Assembly (NCBI RefSeq): GCF_001714725.1
Contig: NZ_CP016447.1
Span: forward strand, 3,591,501 to 3,655,500
Reading direction: 5' to 3'
Origin: Acidovorax sp. RAC01
Lineage (GTDB): Bacteria; Pseudomonadota; Gammaproteobacteria; Burkholderiales; Burkholderiaceae_C
DNA: 64,000 bases
The notes beneath the pieces were generated by a model. It searched no databases, was not told the DNA's origin, and worked only from the letters and a program-made list of their open reading frames with translations. Each line of letters opens with the position of its first letter. The stretch's first letter is position 1. Below, piece by piece: positions 53,847 to 62,197 of the stretch. The position numbers and the translations under genes were made by a program.

Positions 53847-54122
53847 ATGTCCAGCTACGCCGAACTCCTCGCCCAGAAAAAACTCCTCGACGAACAAATC
53901 GCCAACGCCAGGAAGGCCGAGTCCGAACAGGCCCTCCAAACCGTTCTGCAACTCGTTCAGGAGTTCGGATTCACCGCCCAGCAAGTCTTCCCTTGGAAGC
54001 CCCAGCCCAAGAAGGTCGCTGCCAAGTACCGCGACCCCGATACCGGTGCTACCTGGTCCGGCCGGGGCAAGCCGCCCCAGTGGATTGCGGGCAAGGACCG
54101 CACGCCCTTTGTGATTGCCTGA
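53847..54122 (+). CDS. H-NS histone-like nucleoid protein
   Basis: 91 aa from the ATG at 53847. N-terminal coiled-coil oligomerisation part ('LLAQKKLLDEQIANARKAES') and a C-terminal DNA-binding motif 'YRDPDTGATWSGRGKPPQWI', the class found in beta-proteobacterial H-NS/BpH3-like proteins. Such proteins silence A/T-rich transferred DNA; those carried on mobile elements often dampen the cost of the element. Monocistronic, 110 bases after the zinc-ribbon gene. Confidence 0.9.
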   Translation: MSSYAELLAQKKLLDEQIANARKAESEQALQTVLQLVQEFGFTAQQVFPWKPQPKKVAAKYRDPDTGATWSGRGKPPQWIAGKDRTPFVIA

Positions 54123-54177
54123 TCGGCATCGCAAGAGAGCCAGCCAGTGCGGATGCACTGTCTGAGCTCCCGCCAGA

Positions 54178-54891
54178 TCACTGGGGGCTCTGGGCTTTGC
54201 CGGGAGACAGTGCGATCGCTGAGAGGACCATCCCGCAGTCCAGGTTGCCCTCCAACGTACGCGCCGACCACACGCTACGGAACTCCGCCACTCGCATAGC
54301 CGCCTCGTGGGACGGATAGGCCCCCGGAGCCAGACACTGGTTGTGCCCCAATCCCCATCCAGGATGCACCTGCGTATCCAAGACCAAGAGGCCAGAAGCT
54401 TCTGTGCACACCACACTGCCTGATCCATCTCCTGCCGGACTCCAAGGCCCTTCCACACCGACCACGAGCATCCATTGAGGAGGAGGGCAGGGCCGGCGAG
54501 GGGCTCCCCGCACCTCCCTGGCAATCGACTGCCAGAGCAACAGCACCAGACCCCCACGGTGTACTGCTGCGTGGCACAGCGCCAGCAAGTCGGAAGGCGC
54601 TTGCTCCCAGACCAGCTGAGCATGGAATCCTGGCAGGAGCCGCTGCGCATGGCGCAACACGCCGGCCGCACTGGTCACAGTGGGTATCGCAACCCGCTGG
54701 CCGGTGAGCAAGGCCACCGCCTGCTGCAGCACCACCGCCCCCGTGCGATGGGGCGGTGCTCGATGTCTCACCAAAATCCCCGGCAACACCTTGGCACCCG
54801 ATTCAGAATCGGGCCCACTGCGATAGCAAGGCACCGTCTCCATCACCAGTCCTACCGCATAGCGCCGAACCAGCCCTTCAGGCCCCCGCAT
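54178..54891 (-). CDS. Hypothetical protein of the conjugative-element module
   Basis: 237 aa from the ATG at 54891, overlapping the end of the upstream gene by 14 bases, which supports co-translation; the longer frame is an antisense artefact. There is no signal peptide. A pattern around 'GGLVLLLWQSIAREVRG' and 'QWMLVVGVEGPW' loosely recalls C39-like peptidase folds, but a catalytic Cys cannot be placed with confidence. The C-terminal part 'AYPSHEAAMRVAEFRSVWSA' is helical. Function unknown. Confidence 0.6.
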   Translation of the reverse strand: MRGPEGLVRRYAVGLVMETVPCYRSGPDSESGAKVLPGILVRHRAPPHRTGAVVLQQAVALLTGQRVAIPTVTSAAGVLRHAQRLLPGFHAQLVWEQAPSDLLALCHAAVHRGGLVLLLWQSIAREVRGAPRRPCPPPQWMLVVGVEGPWSPAGDGSGSVVCTEASGLLVLDTQVHPGWGLGHNQCLAPGAYPSHEAAMRVAEFRSVWSARTLEGNLDCGMVLSAIALSPGKAQSPQ

Positions 54892-55852
54892 GGGAAGCCC
54901 CTGGATCACCCGTTGCGGTGGAACGCACTCCCAGAGCCTCCTGCTTGCGATGCAGCTTGCCGCGCAGCGAGATCGGCGCGGGTGCTTGCTCCGTTCCACC
55001 ATCTCCATTCGTATCGGAATCCGGATAGAACTCCTCGACGACCTCTGCGCCTTCCTCCTCCGACTCCTCGAACTCCCCGAGCGCCAAACCCTGCCGCGCT
55101 GCTTCATCCAGCGCCGCCTGATCCAGCCCCAGCGCAGCCTGCTGCTCCCGCTCCTGCCGTGCCAACGCCACGACCTGGGCCAAGCTGCTTCCCGCTCTCA
55201 GCGTCAGATCCACGTAGTAGATCGGCGTGCGGTGTGACAGCGTCGTGGACTTGCCCCGCAGCCGAAGCTCCAAGGGCAATCCCGCCAACAATCCACCCGA
55301 CACAGCAAACAGATACCGCAGCCGAGCCGACAGCGTCCGGATGCTGTTGAAGCCCGTCGTCCGAAACACAAAGCTGCCCAGTTCATCGCCACTCATACCC
55401 GCCATACCTGCTTCGGTATTCCCCTCAGCCTCCACCCGCACATGCAGCCGTCCATACGGCTTGCAGTTCCCGTCTTGGGCCAGCGGACACACCGCAGGCG
55501 AAGGGCAGGGCAGGGACTGCATCCCCGACAGGGTCACCCGCTTGCAGCTTTCTCCATCTCCCACACACAGTGGTCGTCCCGTGGCCCGATCAAACATCGT
55601 GTAGTTCGCCCGCAGACTCAGGTCCGGATCATCAAACAGCAACCGCACCGGAATGCAGCGCAGCTTGGCCCCGGGCTCCTTGCGCAACTGGGCATCTACC
55701 GGATGGGGAACCCACCCATCCTTGTTCTGTACCTGGCTGGTCAGTGTGAACTCATCGTCCTTCTCAGGCAGGCGACGTCCTGCCTTCTCCACCACCCGCC
55801 CAATCGCAATGCGCCCGATCACGGGCGGTGTCAAAGCCAAACCTTTGAGCAT
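54878..55852 (-). CDS. 'Hydrolase or metal-binding protein' of mobile elements
   Basis: 324 aa from the ATG at 55852 ('MLKGLALTPPVIGRIAIGRV'), preceded by AAGGAG. Has a Cys-containing segment ('GDGESCKRVTLSGMQSLPC', then 'AVCPLAQDGNCKPYG', ~105-140) that could bind metal. The C-terminal region is acidic ('EFEESEEEGAEVVEEFYPD'). Proteins of this make-up are carried next to YqaJ and DUF932 genes on integrative/conjugative elements and are annotated by this vague name; the real role is unknown, but a DNA-recombination link is likely from context. Confidence 0.75.
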   Translation of the reverse strand: MLKGLALTPPVIGRIAIGRVVEKAGRRLPEKDDEFTLTSQVQNKDGWVPHPVDAQLRKEPGAKLRCIPVRLLFDDPDLSLRANYTMFDRATGRPLCVGDGESCKRVTLSGMQSLPCPSPAVCPLAQDGNCKPYGRLHVRVEAEGNTEAGMAGMSGDELGSFVFRTTGFNSIRTLSARLRYLFAVSGGLLAGLPLELRLRGKSTTLSHRTPIYYVDLTLRAGSSLAQVVALARQEREQQAALGLDQAALDEAARQGLALGEFEESEEEGAEVVEEFYPDSDTNGDGGTEQAPAPISLRGKLHRKQEALGVRSTATGDPGASHAGA

Positions 55853-55879
55853 GTGAATCTCCTTGTTGAATGTGAATGC

Positions 55880-55924
55880 CCCCCAAAACACAACGGGCCT
55901 CACCGTCACCGATGAAGCCCGTCT
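55880..55924 (-). terminator. Leader hairpin upstream of the metal-binding protein gene
   Basis: ACGGGC (55893-55898) pairs with GCCCGT (55917-55922). On the minus strand it is followed by TTGTGTTTT and then the gene leader. It fits a terminator between YqaJ and this gene. Confidence 0.55.
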
Positions 55925-55993
55925 GGGGAATACGTGTATGAAAATGAAATGAAAGAACGAACCTGTGGCACCAATCGTCCAGTTCGCCCAGCC

Positions 55994-57007
55994 TCAGGTC
56001 TGCACCAGAAACCTCCGACTCCCAGGCTTGGGTACCGTGTAGGCCTTCACGATCTCCGGCTGCTCCTTGGCCAGCCGCGCGGTATCGAGCTGCGTCCCAT
56101 CCCGACTGCGTTTGAAGCTGACCTCCCCGTTCTCAAACACCGCCCGGCTGGAGTCCCCCATACGTTGCTGAATGGTTTGCTTGAGTTGGGCTTCCAGGGC
56201 CGTGTTGGTCGCCAGCACCTCCCGCACCGCCAACAGGTCTGAGAACACCGCCCCCATCACCAGGTCATGCTTGAGGTTCAGGGTGAAACCCGTGTCCCGG
56301 GGATACAGCGCCCGCAAAGCCCGGTCTGCAGAATCCGACCCATCGGCCGGCGGCGCCTGGCCCCGCTCCACATACCCCCAGAACTCCCGCTCCAAGGTGA
56401 TGAGCTGGGCGATCAACTCCTCATCCCGCTCGATCCGGAAGATCTGCAGCTCCTGGCCCCCGAGCAGCACCGCCACATCTGCAGCCTGTTTGCCCGTCAC
56501 GGCCAACTGGTGCTGCACCTGCAACTGCACATACTCCGGCACCCCATCGCGCCAGAGCCAGGCCCCCTGAATGCCAGCGGTCTTGCACTCCAGCAACTGG
56601 ACATCCGGGGCCCCCATCACCTCCCGGTCGATGTTGGCCAGCATCCAAGGATGCTCGGGATGCTGCAGCACCGCATTGATGCGCCGTACCCGGTTGCCCG
56701 TATGGCGGGTGTAGTGCGCAGCCACAATGGGCTCCAGAAGCGAACCCCAGTACATGGGACTCAAATCGTCCGCACCGCCGTCCCCTGGTGGGGCGACAGG
56801 CGCACGACCGGTCTTCTCCATCCACAACTCCAGCTGCGACTGGTAGGGGTTGAGCCCCACCGCAGCCGCAGCATCTGAACTCCCGATACCTCCTTTGCGG
56901 ACCTGCAACCACTGATCGCGATCCAGGTCTTGGGTCTTGACCAGCCGAAGGGCAGGGCGGGGTTTGGTGGGAGATGAACCCACCGGTGAAACAACAGGTT
57001 GAACCAT
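55994..57007 (-). CDS. YqaJ-family viral recombinase / exonuclease
   Basis: 337 aa from the ATG at 57007, with AAGGAG 7 bases upstream; the longer frame is leader. The lambda-exonuclease-like core covers ~30-230: 'QVRKGGIGSSDAAAAVGLNP', 'YWGSLLEPIVAAHYTRHTGN', 'ANIDREVMG' (Asp) and 'QLLECKTAG' (Glu-x-Lys), a complete PD-(D/E)XK site. It degrades one strand of double-stranded DNA for single-strand annealing recombination. The C-terminal third is helical. Neighbouring DUF932 and metal-binding genes form the usual mobile-element recombination module; no Bet/RecT-like annealing protein was recognised here. Confidence 0.9.
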   Translation of the reverse strand: MVQPVVSPVGSSPTKPRPALRLVKTQDLDRDQWLQVRKGGIGSSDAAAAVGLNPYQSQLELWMEKTGRAPVAPPGDGGADDLSPMYWGSLLEPIVAAHYTRHTGNRVRRINAVLQHPEHPWMLANIDREVMGAPDVQLLECKTAGIQGAWLWRDGVPEYVQLQVQHQLAVTGKQAADVAVLLGGQELQIFRIERDEELIAQLITLEREFWGYVERGQAPPADGSDSADRALRALYPRDTGFTLNLKHDLVMGAVFSDLLAVREVLATNTALEAQLKQTIQQRMGDSSRAVFENGEVSFKRSRDGTQLDTARLAKEQPEIVKAYTVPKPGSRRFLVQT

Positions 57008-57052
57008 GCTGACTCCTTGAATGTGAAAGAAACGAACACCAGCACGACCCCC

Positions 57053-57091
57053 AAAACAAAAGACCCCGGACCAATGAAGGAGCCGGGGTCT
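57053..57091 (-). terminator. Rho-independent terminator between DUF932 and yqaJ genes
   Basis: AGACCCCGG (57061-57069) pairs with CCGGGGTCT (57083-57091). On the minus strand it is followed by TTTTGTTTT. It ends the DUF932 transcript and leaves yqaJ with its own leader. Confidence 0.78.
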
Positions 57092-57170
57092 ATGCCGTGG
57101 AGGGCGATGGAGGTGAATGGGTAAGGTGCGAGACAAAAACCAGGATGTGCCGCCAGAACGGGAGGTACCG

Positions 57171-58178
57171 TCACGACGCCAACTGCAACGCCTGCTCCAG
57201 CGCCCGGTGTTTGAGGGTGGCCCCCTGGCCAAACCAGGCACTGTCCAGCCGGTACTCCTGACTGCGCGCCCGGCGCTCGTGGTCCACGAACTCGGTGACG
57301 GCGCACAGCAGACCCCAGGCAGTGCCCTTGGCGGCAGCCAACTCGGCACCCCGGCCCTGGCCCTCGTACATGGCTTGCACCTTCTTGAGAGCACGTTCGT
57401 TGGTGAGACCTGCAGACGCATCCGCATGCCCATCCGTCTGGCAGAGCACCTTGAGGAAGTAGTTCATGGACTCATGGCTCTTGACCTTGCGCTCGGACAA
57501 GGTCTTCATCCTGTACATGAAACCGTCCCATTGCGAGACGGCAATCCCCAACTGCTTCTTGACCGCCTGCGCATCAAAGCTGGTGCTGTGGGGCACCTTG
57601 ATCGCACTCGACGTTCCGGACAGGGCAATGGAGAGGGTGTTGTTGCAGACGACTCGAACGGTGGTCGGTGTGGCCGTGGTTGCCAGCGTCCCATCACAGG
57701 ACGTGGCCAGCAGCAGATAACCATTGACCACATCGTTGCCCTTGAGTGCTGAGGATTTGCCGGTGCGGGCCAGGGCCCAGAACTTGCGCCCGGCCTTGAG
57801 AACCCCGGCCGTCTCCAGCTCATAACCAGAGACTTCCGTCAAATCCCGATAGAACTCGAGTACCTGCTTGGGCTGCACCACCTGGTAGCGGGCACTGACC
57901 ACCGACAGGGGGACCTTGGTATCGCTGCGGTACAGCACCTTCTGGTCGGGGAACTCCATGGGTTCGCCATAGAGGTCCGAGACAGAAGAGGCAGCACTGG
58001 GCGCGGCGCCAGTGCCGGACTCCGTGGCCATGTAGCGCACAGGGGTCTCGCGAATGGTCCAGTCCATGCCCGCTTCGCGGGCCCAGACATCGATGGGTTG
58101 TTTGGCGGGCAATTGCTGACCCAGGTTGTGCCAGGGGGTCTCGCCGACATAGGCCATGGTTTGAACGAGATGTGCCAT
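57171..58178 (-). CDS. DUF932 domain protein
   Basis: 335 aa from the ATG at 58178, with CAAGGAG upstream; the longer frame is leader. The DUF932 signature is clear: 'AYVGETPWHNLGQQLP' near the start, then 'VVSARYQVVQPKQVLEFYRD', 'TTPTTVRVVCNNTLSIAL'-type core (the VCNNTL motif) and a helical C-terminus. DUF932 proteins are phage- and element-borne and have no proven activity. It is part of the recombination module with yqaJ. Confidence 0.88.
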   Translation of the reverse strand: MAHLVQTMAYVGETPWHNLGQQLPAKQPIDVWAREAGMDWTIRETPVRYMATESGTGAAPSAASSVSDLYGEPMEFPDQKVLYRSDTKVPLSVVSARYQVVQPKQVLEFYRDLTEVSGYELETAGVLKAGRKFWALARTGKSSALKGNDVVNGYLLLATSCDGTLATTATPTTVRVVCNNTLSIALSGTSSAIKVPHSTSFDAQAVKKQLGIAVSQWDGFMYRMKTLSERKVKSHESMNYFLKVLCQTDGHADASAGLTNERALKKVQAMYEGQGRGAELAAAKGTAWGLLCAVTEFVDHERRARSQEYRLDSAWFGQGATLKHRALEQALQLAS

Positions 58179-58396
58179 TGAAATACTCCTTGAAGAAATG
58201 GAAGAAAGAACAAGAAAACGAAAGACCGACAACACGAAAACCACCCGCCCACGGCTGTGCCACTGCGTGACTCCAAAGAGCGCACAGCAAGGACCAAGAG
58301 CCGGGCAGGGAGTGAGAAAGGGAGAGGGAGAGAGAAACGGAAAGCCAAAGAAGCGCGAGGTCGAGGAATCAGCAGGACGACTACCGCCCGTGCACC

Positions 58397-58726
58397 TCAG
58401 TCGCGCGGAGGGCCAAAGGTGTGGCCGCACTCCAGGCAGCGGTAGTTATCCAGGCAGTTCTGATCGACGGCTTCACCGATCTTGCTGCCGACCTCACAAC
58501 CGATTGCACCGCCTACTAGGCCACCGAGTGCGGCACCGGCGAGACCGCCCAGGACGGATCCGGCAGGACCGGCGAATGCGCCGAAAGTAGCGCCCAGTCG
58601 GGCACCGCGCAGTGCACTCGCTGCGCCGCTGGCAGCGCCTGCGAGTGCGCCGACAGCGCCACCAGCAGTGCGACCGAGATCGCGGGATTCCAATCGCGGG
58701 GATTGGCATTGGGGACAGGTGAGCAT
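58397..58726 (-). CDS. Glycine-zipper protein flanked by zinc-ribbon halves
   Basis: 109 aa from the ATG at 58726, with CAAGGAG upstream. It begins with a Cys pair ('MLTCPQCQS') and ends with another ('YRCLECGHTFGPPRD'). Between them, ~20-80 is a Gly/Ala-rich stretch with GxxxG spacing ('GGAVGALAGAASGAASALRG', 'GGLAGAALGGLVGGAIGCEV'), which would insert in or pack on a membrane. The split zinc ribbon around a glycine zipper is unusual. Role unknown. Confidence 0.68.
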   Translation of the reverse strand: MLTCPQCQSPRLESRDLGRTAGGAVGALAGAASGAASALRGARLGATFGAFAGPAGSVLGGLAGAALGGLVGGAIGCEVGSKIGEAVDQNCLDNYRCLECGHTFGPPRD

Positions 58727-58800
58727 GGAAATCTCCTTGAAAGAACATGCGTGTTGAAGAAACAGGGAACCGAGACAGAAAGACCAACCGGCAGCCCCAA

Positions 58801-58834
58801 AGCAAAAGCCCCGGGTGCGTGAACACACGGGGCT
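58801..58834 (-). terminator. Leader terminator upstream of the glycine-zipper gene
   Basis: AGCCCCG (58807-58813) pairs with CGGGGCT (58828-58834). On the minus strand it is followed by TTTTGCTTT. Same layout as the hairpin before yqaJ. Confidence 0.7.
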
Positions 58835-58894
58835 GAAGAGGGGGCAGATCGCAGAGCCGAGAAGCAGAAAGACAGAAAAACCCGACCAAGACGG

Positions 58895-58936
58895 CATAAA
58901 GCCCGGCAGCTCGAAATGAGCGTGCCGGGCTTTATG
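58895..58936. terminator. Long perfect palindrome, likely bidirectional terminator
   Basis: CATAAAGCCCGGCA (58895-58908) and TGCCGGGCTTTATG (58923-58936) are exact complements over 14 bases with a 14-base loop. Short A and T runs at the ends allow termination on either strand. Confidence 0.72.
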
Positions 58937-59071
58937 GAAGTTGAGCCGCTGCCAAAGGGCAGATGGTGGTCAGGTCACTGGGGTGATATGTGACTGAAGA
59001 AATTTAGGATCGAGGAAAAAGACACCTCCAGGGAGATGTGAAGAGCCATTGAAGCGCATTGCCAAAGGGTC

Positions 59072-59422
59072 TCAAGCCGCGGTGGGCTGCGGTTGGACGC
59101 TCGATGAAGGCCCCTCCACGCTGAGGATGCATTGCCGCACGGAACGCATGATGGAGATGGTCTGCATGGATCGATCCTTTGCGTGGATGGCAAAGCAATG
59201 GCGGCCGTACTTGCCCTGGATCACACGAATCTGTGCGTCAGATGCGGGAGGCTGAGGAGTTTGCTGTGCACTGTGTATCAGGCGTTTGATCTCGAGTTGA
59301 TCGGGGTCTGATACTGATTGGCCTGGCTGATGGCGGTGCAGGATCTCTCGGTAGAAGAGGCTGGCTTTGTTGATGCTCGGAAAGTCTTGGCCGTCGATGT
59401 GGACGGGGATTCTGGATGGCAT
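59072..59422 (-). CDS. DUF3223 (DCL-like) protein
   Basis: 116 aa from the ATG at 59422. Layout matches DUF3223: 'FPSINKASLFYREILHRHQP' then 'QLEIKRLIHSAQ', 'IQGKYGRHCFAIHAKD' and 'IMRSVRQCILSV'. The fold is related to the plant DCL protein involved in rRNA handling; in mobile elements the role is not known. It shares direction with the recombination module and is separated from it by the 58895-58936 hairpin. Confidence 0.7.
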   Translation of the reverse strand: MPSRIPVHIDGQDFPSINKASLFYREILHRHQPGQSVSDPDQLEIKRLIHSAQQTPQPPASDAQIRVIQGKYGRHCFAIHAKDRSMQTISIMRSVRQCILSVEGPSSSVQPQPTAA

Positions 59423-59944
59423 GGGAACTCCACGGGTCGCGGGGACCGTTGTTGTTGAACAAGTGGAGTGGCCCGGGCTACTGTGAACCACTCACAGTAT
59501 TGGGGGGCTCTTGAGCCGCGTGACTCGTTTCAGAGGGTTGCTTCAGGCTGGGAGCGGGTCGTCACTCTTGCCCGGCCAATGACTGCTGTTTCCCCGACCA
59601 GTCATCCGGATGGCAAGAGGGCTTGCGCCTGCGGCACCTCCCGCACCGGTTGATCGAACCCACCGACTGGCGTGTCGGTTCTGAACGACTCTTGTCCGCT
59701 TCCATGACCGGAAATCCCCACCCAGTGCAATCTCCGAACGCCGCAGATGACGCCATCAAAGTAGTTATTCGCGAGTGTTCGACACAAGCGGTAGCCGTGT
59801 GCCCAAACCGGACTATCTTGGTGGAAGCGAGCGGCCATAAACAGAATGGCAGGGGCGAAGCCCATCCACAGGAAGCGTTGCCTACTGCGACGGGGCTACG
59901 TCCTTGCGCCCATTGCACCCCTCGCCACGCGTCTCCCGCGCCAC
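59423..59944. other. Interval with no assignable gene
   Basis: Short open frames exist on both strands. One minus-strand frame (about 59865-59602, 'MGFAPAILFMAARFHQDSPV...') has some protein-like text but no motif and no ribosome site, so I do not call it a gene. This is probably scar DNA between the element module and the GIY-YIG gene. Confidence 0.35.
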
Positions 59945-61600
59945 TCAATACGAGCCTGTACTGAGTCGGTACTTGGCCTGATGCTCAGTGAGGCCACGGG
60001 TCTCTGCGATGTAAAGGATTGCCTGACGCTTCGAGCGGAACTGCTTGCCGTCCACCGTAATGTGTTCGTCGAGGCGTCTATGTGACGTGGCGCCGAGAGG
60101 CACTGCTATCGCCTGCTCAATCGACATGCCCTGTTGAAAGACCCTGTTTTTGAGCGTGCTGATTCCAATACCGTGAGCCTTTGCGACGGCAGTCAGCGAG
60201 GGAAAGAGGACACCATGGACTGTCAACTCCTTGCCGTGCGTCCTCTCGATCTTTTCCCGAGTGCTGACCCACTCGACGTTGCCGGGGCCCCAGGGGGCGC
60301 CCGGCCGCTTACGGATGAGTTCCATATCGGCTGGGACAGGAGACACGTCCTTCTTGAACTGGTCGTAGTCCGACCATGCTTCCACGATAGCGCCAGCATG
60401 TCGATTGCGCATACCCAGCCAGCGCCGGAAGAGGTTTGATCCAGCCTCGGGATGGCGGCTCTGGCGCCGGACGCTGTCAGGCGTTGGCAGCGGCTTCCCT
60501 TTCTGAAGCCGGGACCGAATGACGTGTCGGGCGATGCCAAGCCGCGCGCTCAGCATGTCGGCAGCTTCCTCGATGGATCGAAATGTTTCCCCACCGAGGC
60601 TGATAGGCTTGCCGCCGGGACTGCCGAGACCGCCTGGCTTGGCTGTGTTGAGGCCGTTGGTACTCAGGGCCCCCAGACGCTCAACCCAGAAGGCTTCGCG
60701 CGCAGGCAACAGGACCGGGTCACTGATGCCGCATTCAAGAACCTCGATGTCGAATCCATCGGCACCATCCTCGCGAATCGCCGCGTGGAACTTCGTGCTC
60801 GAACCTGCAGCCGCGCTACGGATGTGAAAGGCCCACCGTTGTTCCACGGAGGTCACTGTCAGACCGACGTACACGGCGTTCGTCTTGCGGCGGATTACGC
60901 GATAGATCAAACCGGTGCGGCGGCTAGCGAAGGCTACGGGAATCGTGAGCGCGTCATCCAAGCTCCAGCCGGCCTTCAGACGAGAGTGGATGAGTTCATG
61001 ATCAGCGTACCTGCCAATCGTTCGCAGCAGCGCAGTGATGCTGTGGAAGTGCTTTCCCGCATGCTCCGGATATTCGTTGCCGTCGTAGACAAAACCCGTG
61101 CGGCGTCCTCCGCCATAGTGGGTGCGCCAAGCGTCTGCGGACAAGGTTGCAGCATGCACAAGGGTGTCGTCACCGAGGCGTCCAGCCTTGACAAGGGCTC
61201 GGACACGTTGCCAGAAGTTGCGGTAGTCAACGGCGGCTTCGGCCGACCGAGCGGAGTAGTAGGCGAGCAGGTCAATCCTCTGCCCGCCTAGCTCGATCAG
61301 CGTTCGCCGGCTGCCGTAGATGTGCCTAAAGTTGTCTGCGCTCAGCCAGAGGGCTTCGTCTAGGTTTTTGTCCGTCAGCGCATTTGCCTCAACCAAGCGG
61401 CGGAAGCGCGCACTAAACGTGGCGAGCGAAACTATGGGTGCAGGAGTGGCTGACCTATAGATGCTCGACGGGCCGAGATGATCGACTCCCCGGAATCTGA
61501 CTACAGCGGGCGCTTTTGAGTTGTGGGGCCTACGTCCGGAAGCGATTTCATCCACTCCTTGCCATACATGGGCACCAGTTGCCGGGGGCGGGGCGTGCAT
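59945..61600 (-). CDS. GIY-YIG endonuclease with repeated DNA-binding-like modules
   Basis: 551 aa. A GIY-YIG nuclease core covers ~229-322: 'TGLIYRVIRRKTNAVYVGLT' (GIY and YVG), Arg255 in 'SVEQRWAFHIRS', Glu302 in 'AREAFWVERLGAL' and the closing 'NGLNTAKPGG'. N-terminal to it are two related ~45-residue repeats (~59-100 and ~126-168), each with 'LSADxxRxxYG' and 'RRT'. C-terminal to it are three NUMOD-like modules (~335, ~445, ~510; for example 'LFPSLTAVAKAHGIGISTLK'). The design resembles homing endonucleases, but here the gene is free-standing. The start at 61600 is tentative. Confidence 0.78.
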   Translation of the reverse strand: MHAPPPATGAHVWQGVDEIASGRRPHNSKAPAVVRFRGVDHLGPSSIYRSATPAPIVSLATFSARFRRLVEANALTDKNLDEALWLSADNFRHIYGSRRTLIELGGQRIDLLAYYSARSAEAAVDYRNFWQRVRALVKAGRLGDDTLVHAATLSADAWRTHYGGGRRTGFVYDGNEYPEHAGKHFHSITALLRTIGRYADHELIHSRLKAGWSLDDALTIPVAFASRRTGLIYRVIRRKTNAVYVGLTVTSVEQRWAFHIRSAAAGSSTKFHAAIREDGADGFDIEVLECGISDPVLLPAREAFWVERLGALSTNGLNTAKPGGLGSPGGKPISLGGETFRSIEEAADMLSARLGIARHVIRSRLQKGKPLPTPDSVRRQSRHPEAGSNLFRRWLGMRNRHAGAIVEAWSDYDQFKKDVSPVPADMELIRKRPGAPWGPGNVEWVSTREKIERTHGKELTVHGVLFPSLTAVAKAHGIGISTLKNRVFQQGMSIEQAIAVPLGATSHRRLDEHITVDGKQFRSKRQAILYIAETRGLTEHQAKYRLSTGSY

Positions 61601-61725
61601 GGATATAGTATGTCACCTTCTGCGAGGTGGCGACCTTCATGATGCACACGGTCGCCGCCGTCAGCGACCGCTTGGTGCCTGTCAGCGTTAATTCGGCTTG
61701 GGGAAGCGAAGAGCGGCAAACGCCG

Positions 61726-61747
61726 CTTATGGAGAGCTCTACATAAG
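61726..61747. repeat. 22-bp near-perfect palindrome
   Basis: CTTATG-G-AGAGCTCT-A-CATAAG; only the two bases beside the centre break symmetry. It directly abuts the left 16-bp inverted repeat. Confidence 0.6.
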
Positions 61748-62197
61748 CAGCGTTATGCACAGGTCCCAGTTATATGCAGGACTCCGACGCCGTCAGGCTG
61801 CAGGCCGCATGAACACTGACGTTGTCGGCGTCAAAGGCAAGGACGCGCTGCACATAACGTTTGATCCCAGACGAGGCGAGATCGAGGGCGAACAGTCTTG
61901 TCACACGGTAGCCGCCGACGCGATGACGATGGCACACCGCCCCAACCGACTTCGCCTGTTTGTAACGGGTATTCCCTCGACAGCGGCCAATCAAACTCCT
62001 GAGATTGGAACAGTTCGCCGCACGGCTGGGGATGAAGCCGCGGTGCGCAACCGCAGCAAGGATTCATCGTCTTTGGCACCTCTGAGCATGACGAAACTAT
62101 GGATAGCCTCGTAGCGCATGCACGCGCCCCGCACCAGGGAGATCTCGCACGAGCGCCCAGCAGGCTACTCATAACGGAGCACTGTGCATAACGCTGC
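61747..62197. repeat. 450-bp segment bounded by 16-bp inverted repeats
   Basis: GCAGCGTTATGCACAG (61747-61762) recurs as its exact complement CTGTGCATAACGCTGC (62182-62197). The ends contain GTTATGC/GCATAAC, which resemble integron-type core sites, but the other attC features are not clear. No gene lies between. Confidence 0.55.

Larger units (their letters stand above)
58727..59071. other. Intergenic region carrying two hairpins
   Basis: No gene. Holds the leader hairpin 58801-58834 and the strong palindrome 58895-58936, described separately. The rest is purine-rich on the plus strand with no other structure. Confidence 0.5.

Noticed and set aside
61747..62197. Integron attC site
   Set aside because: Core-like 7-mers are present, but they are ~430 bases apart and the inner L-type boxes are not identifiable; kept only as an unexplained inverted repeat.
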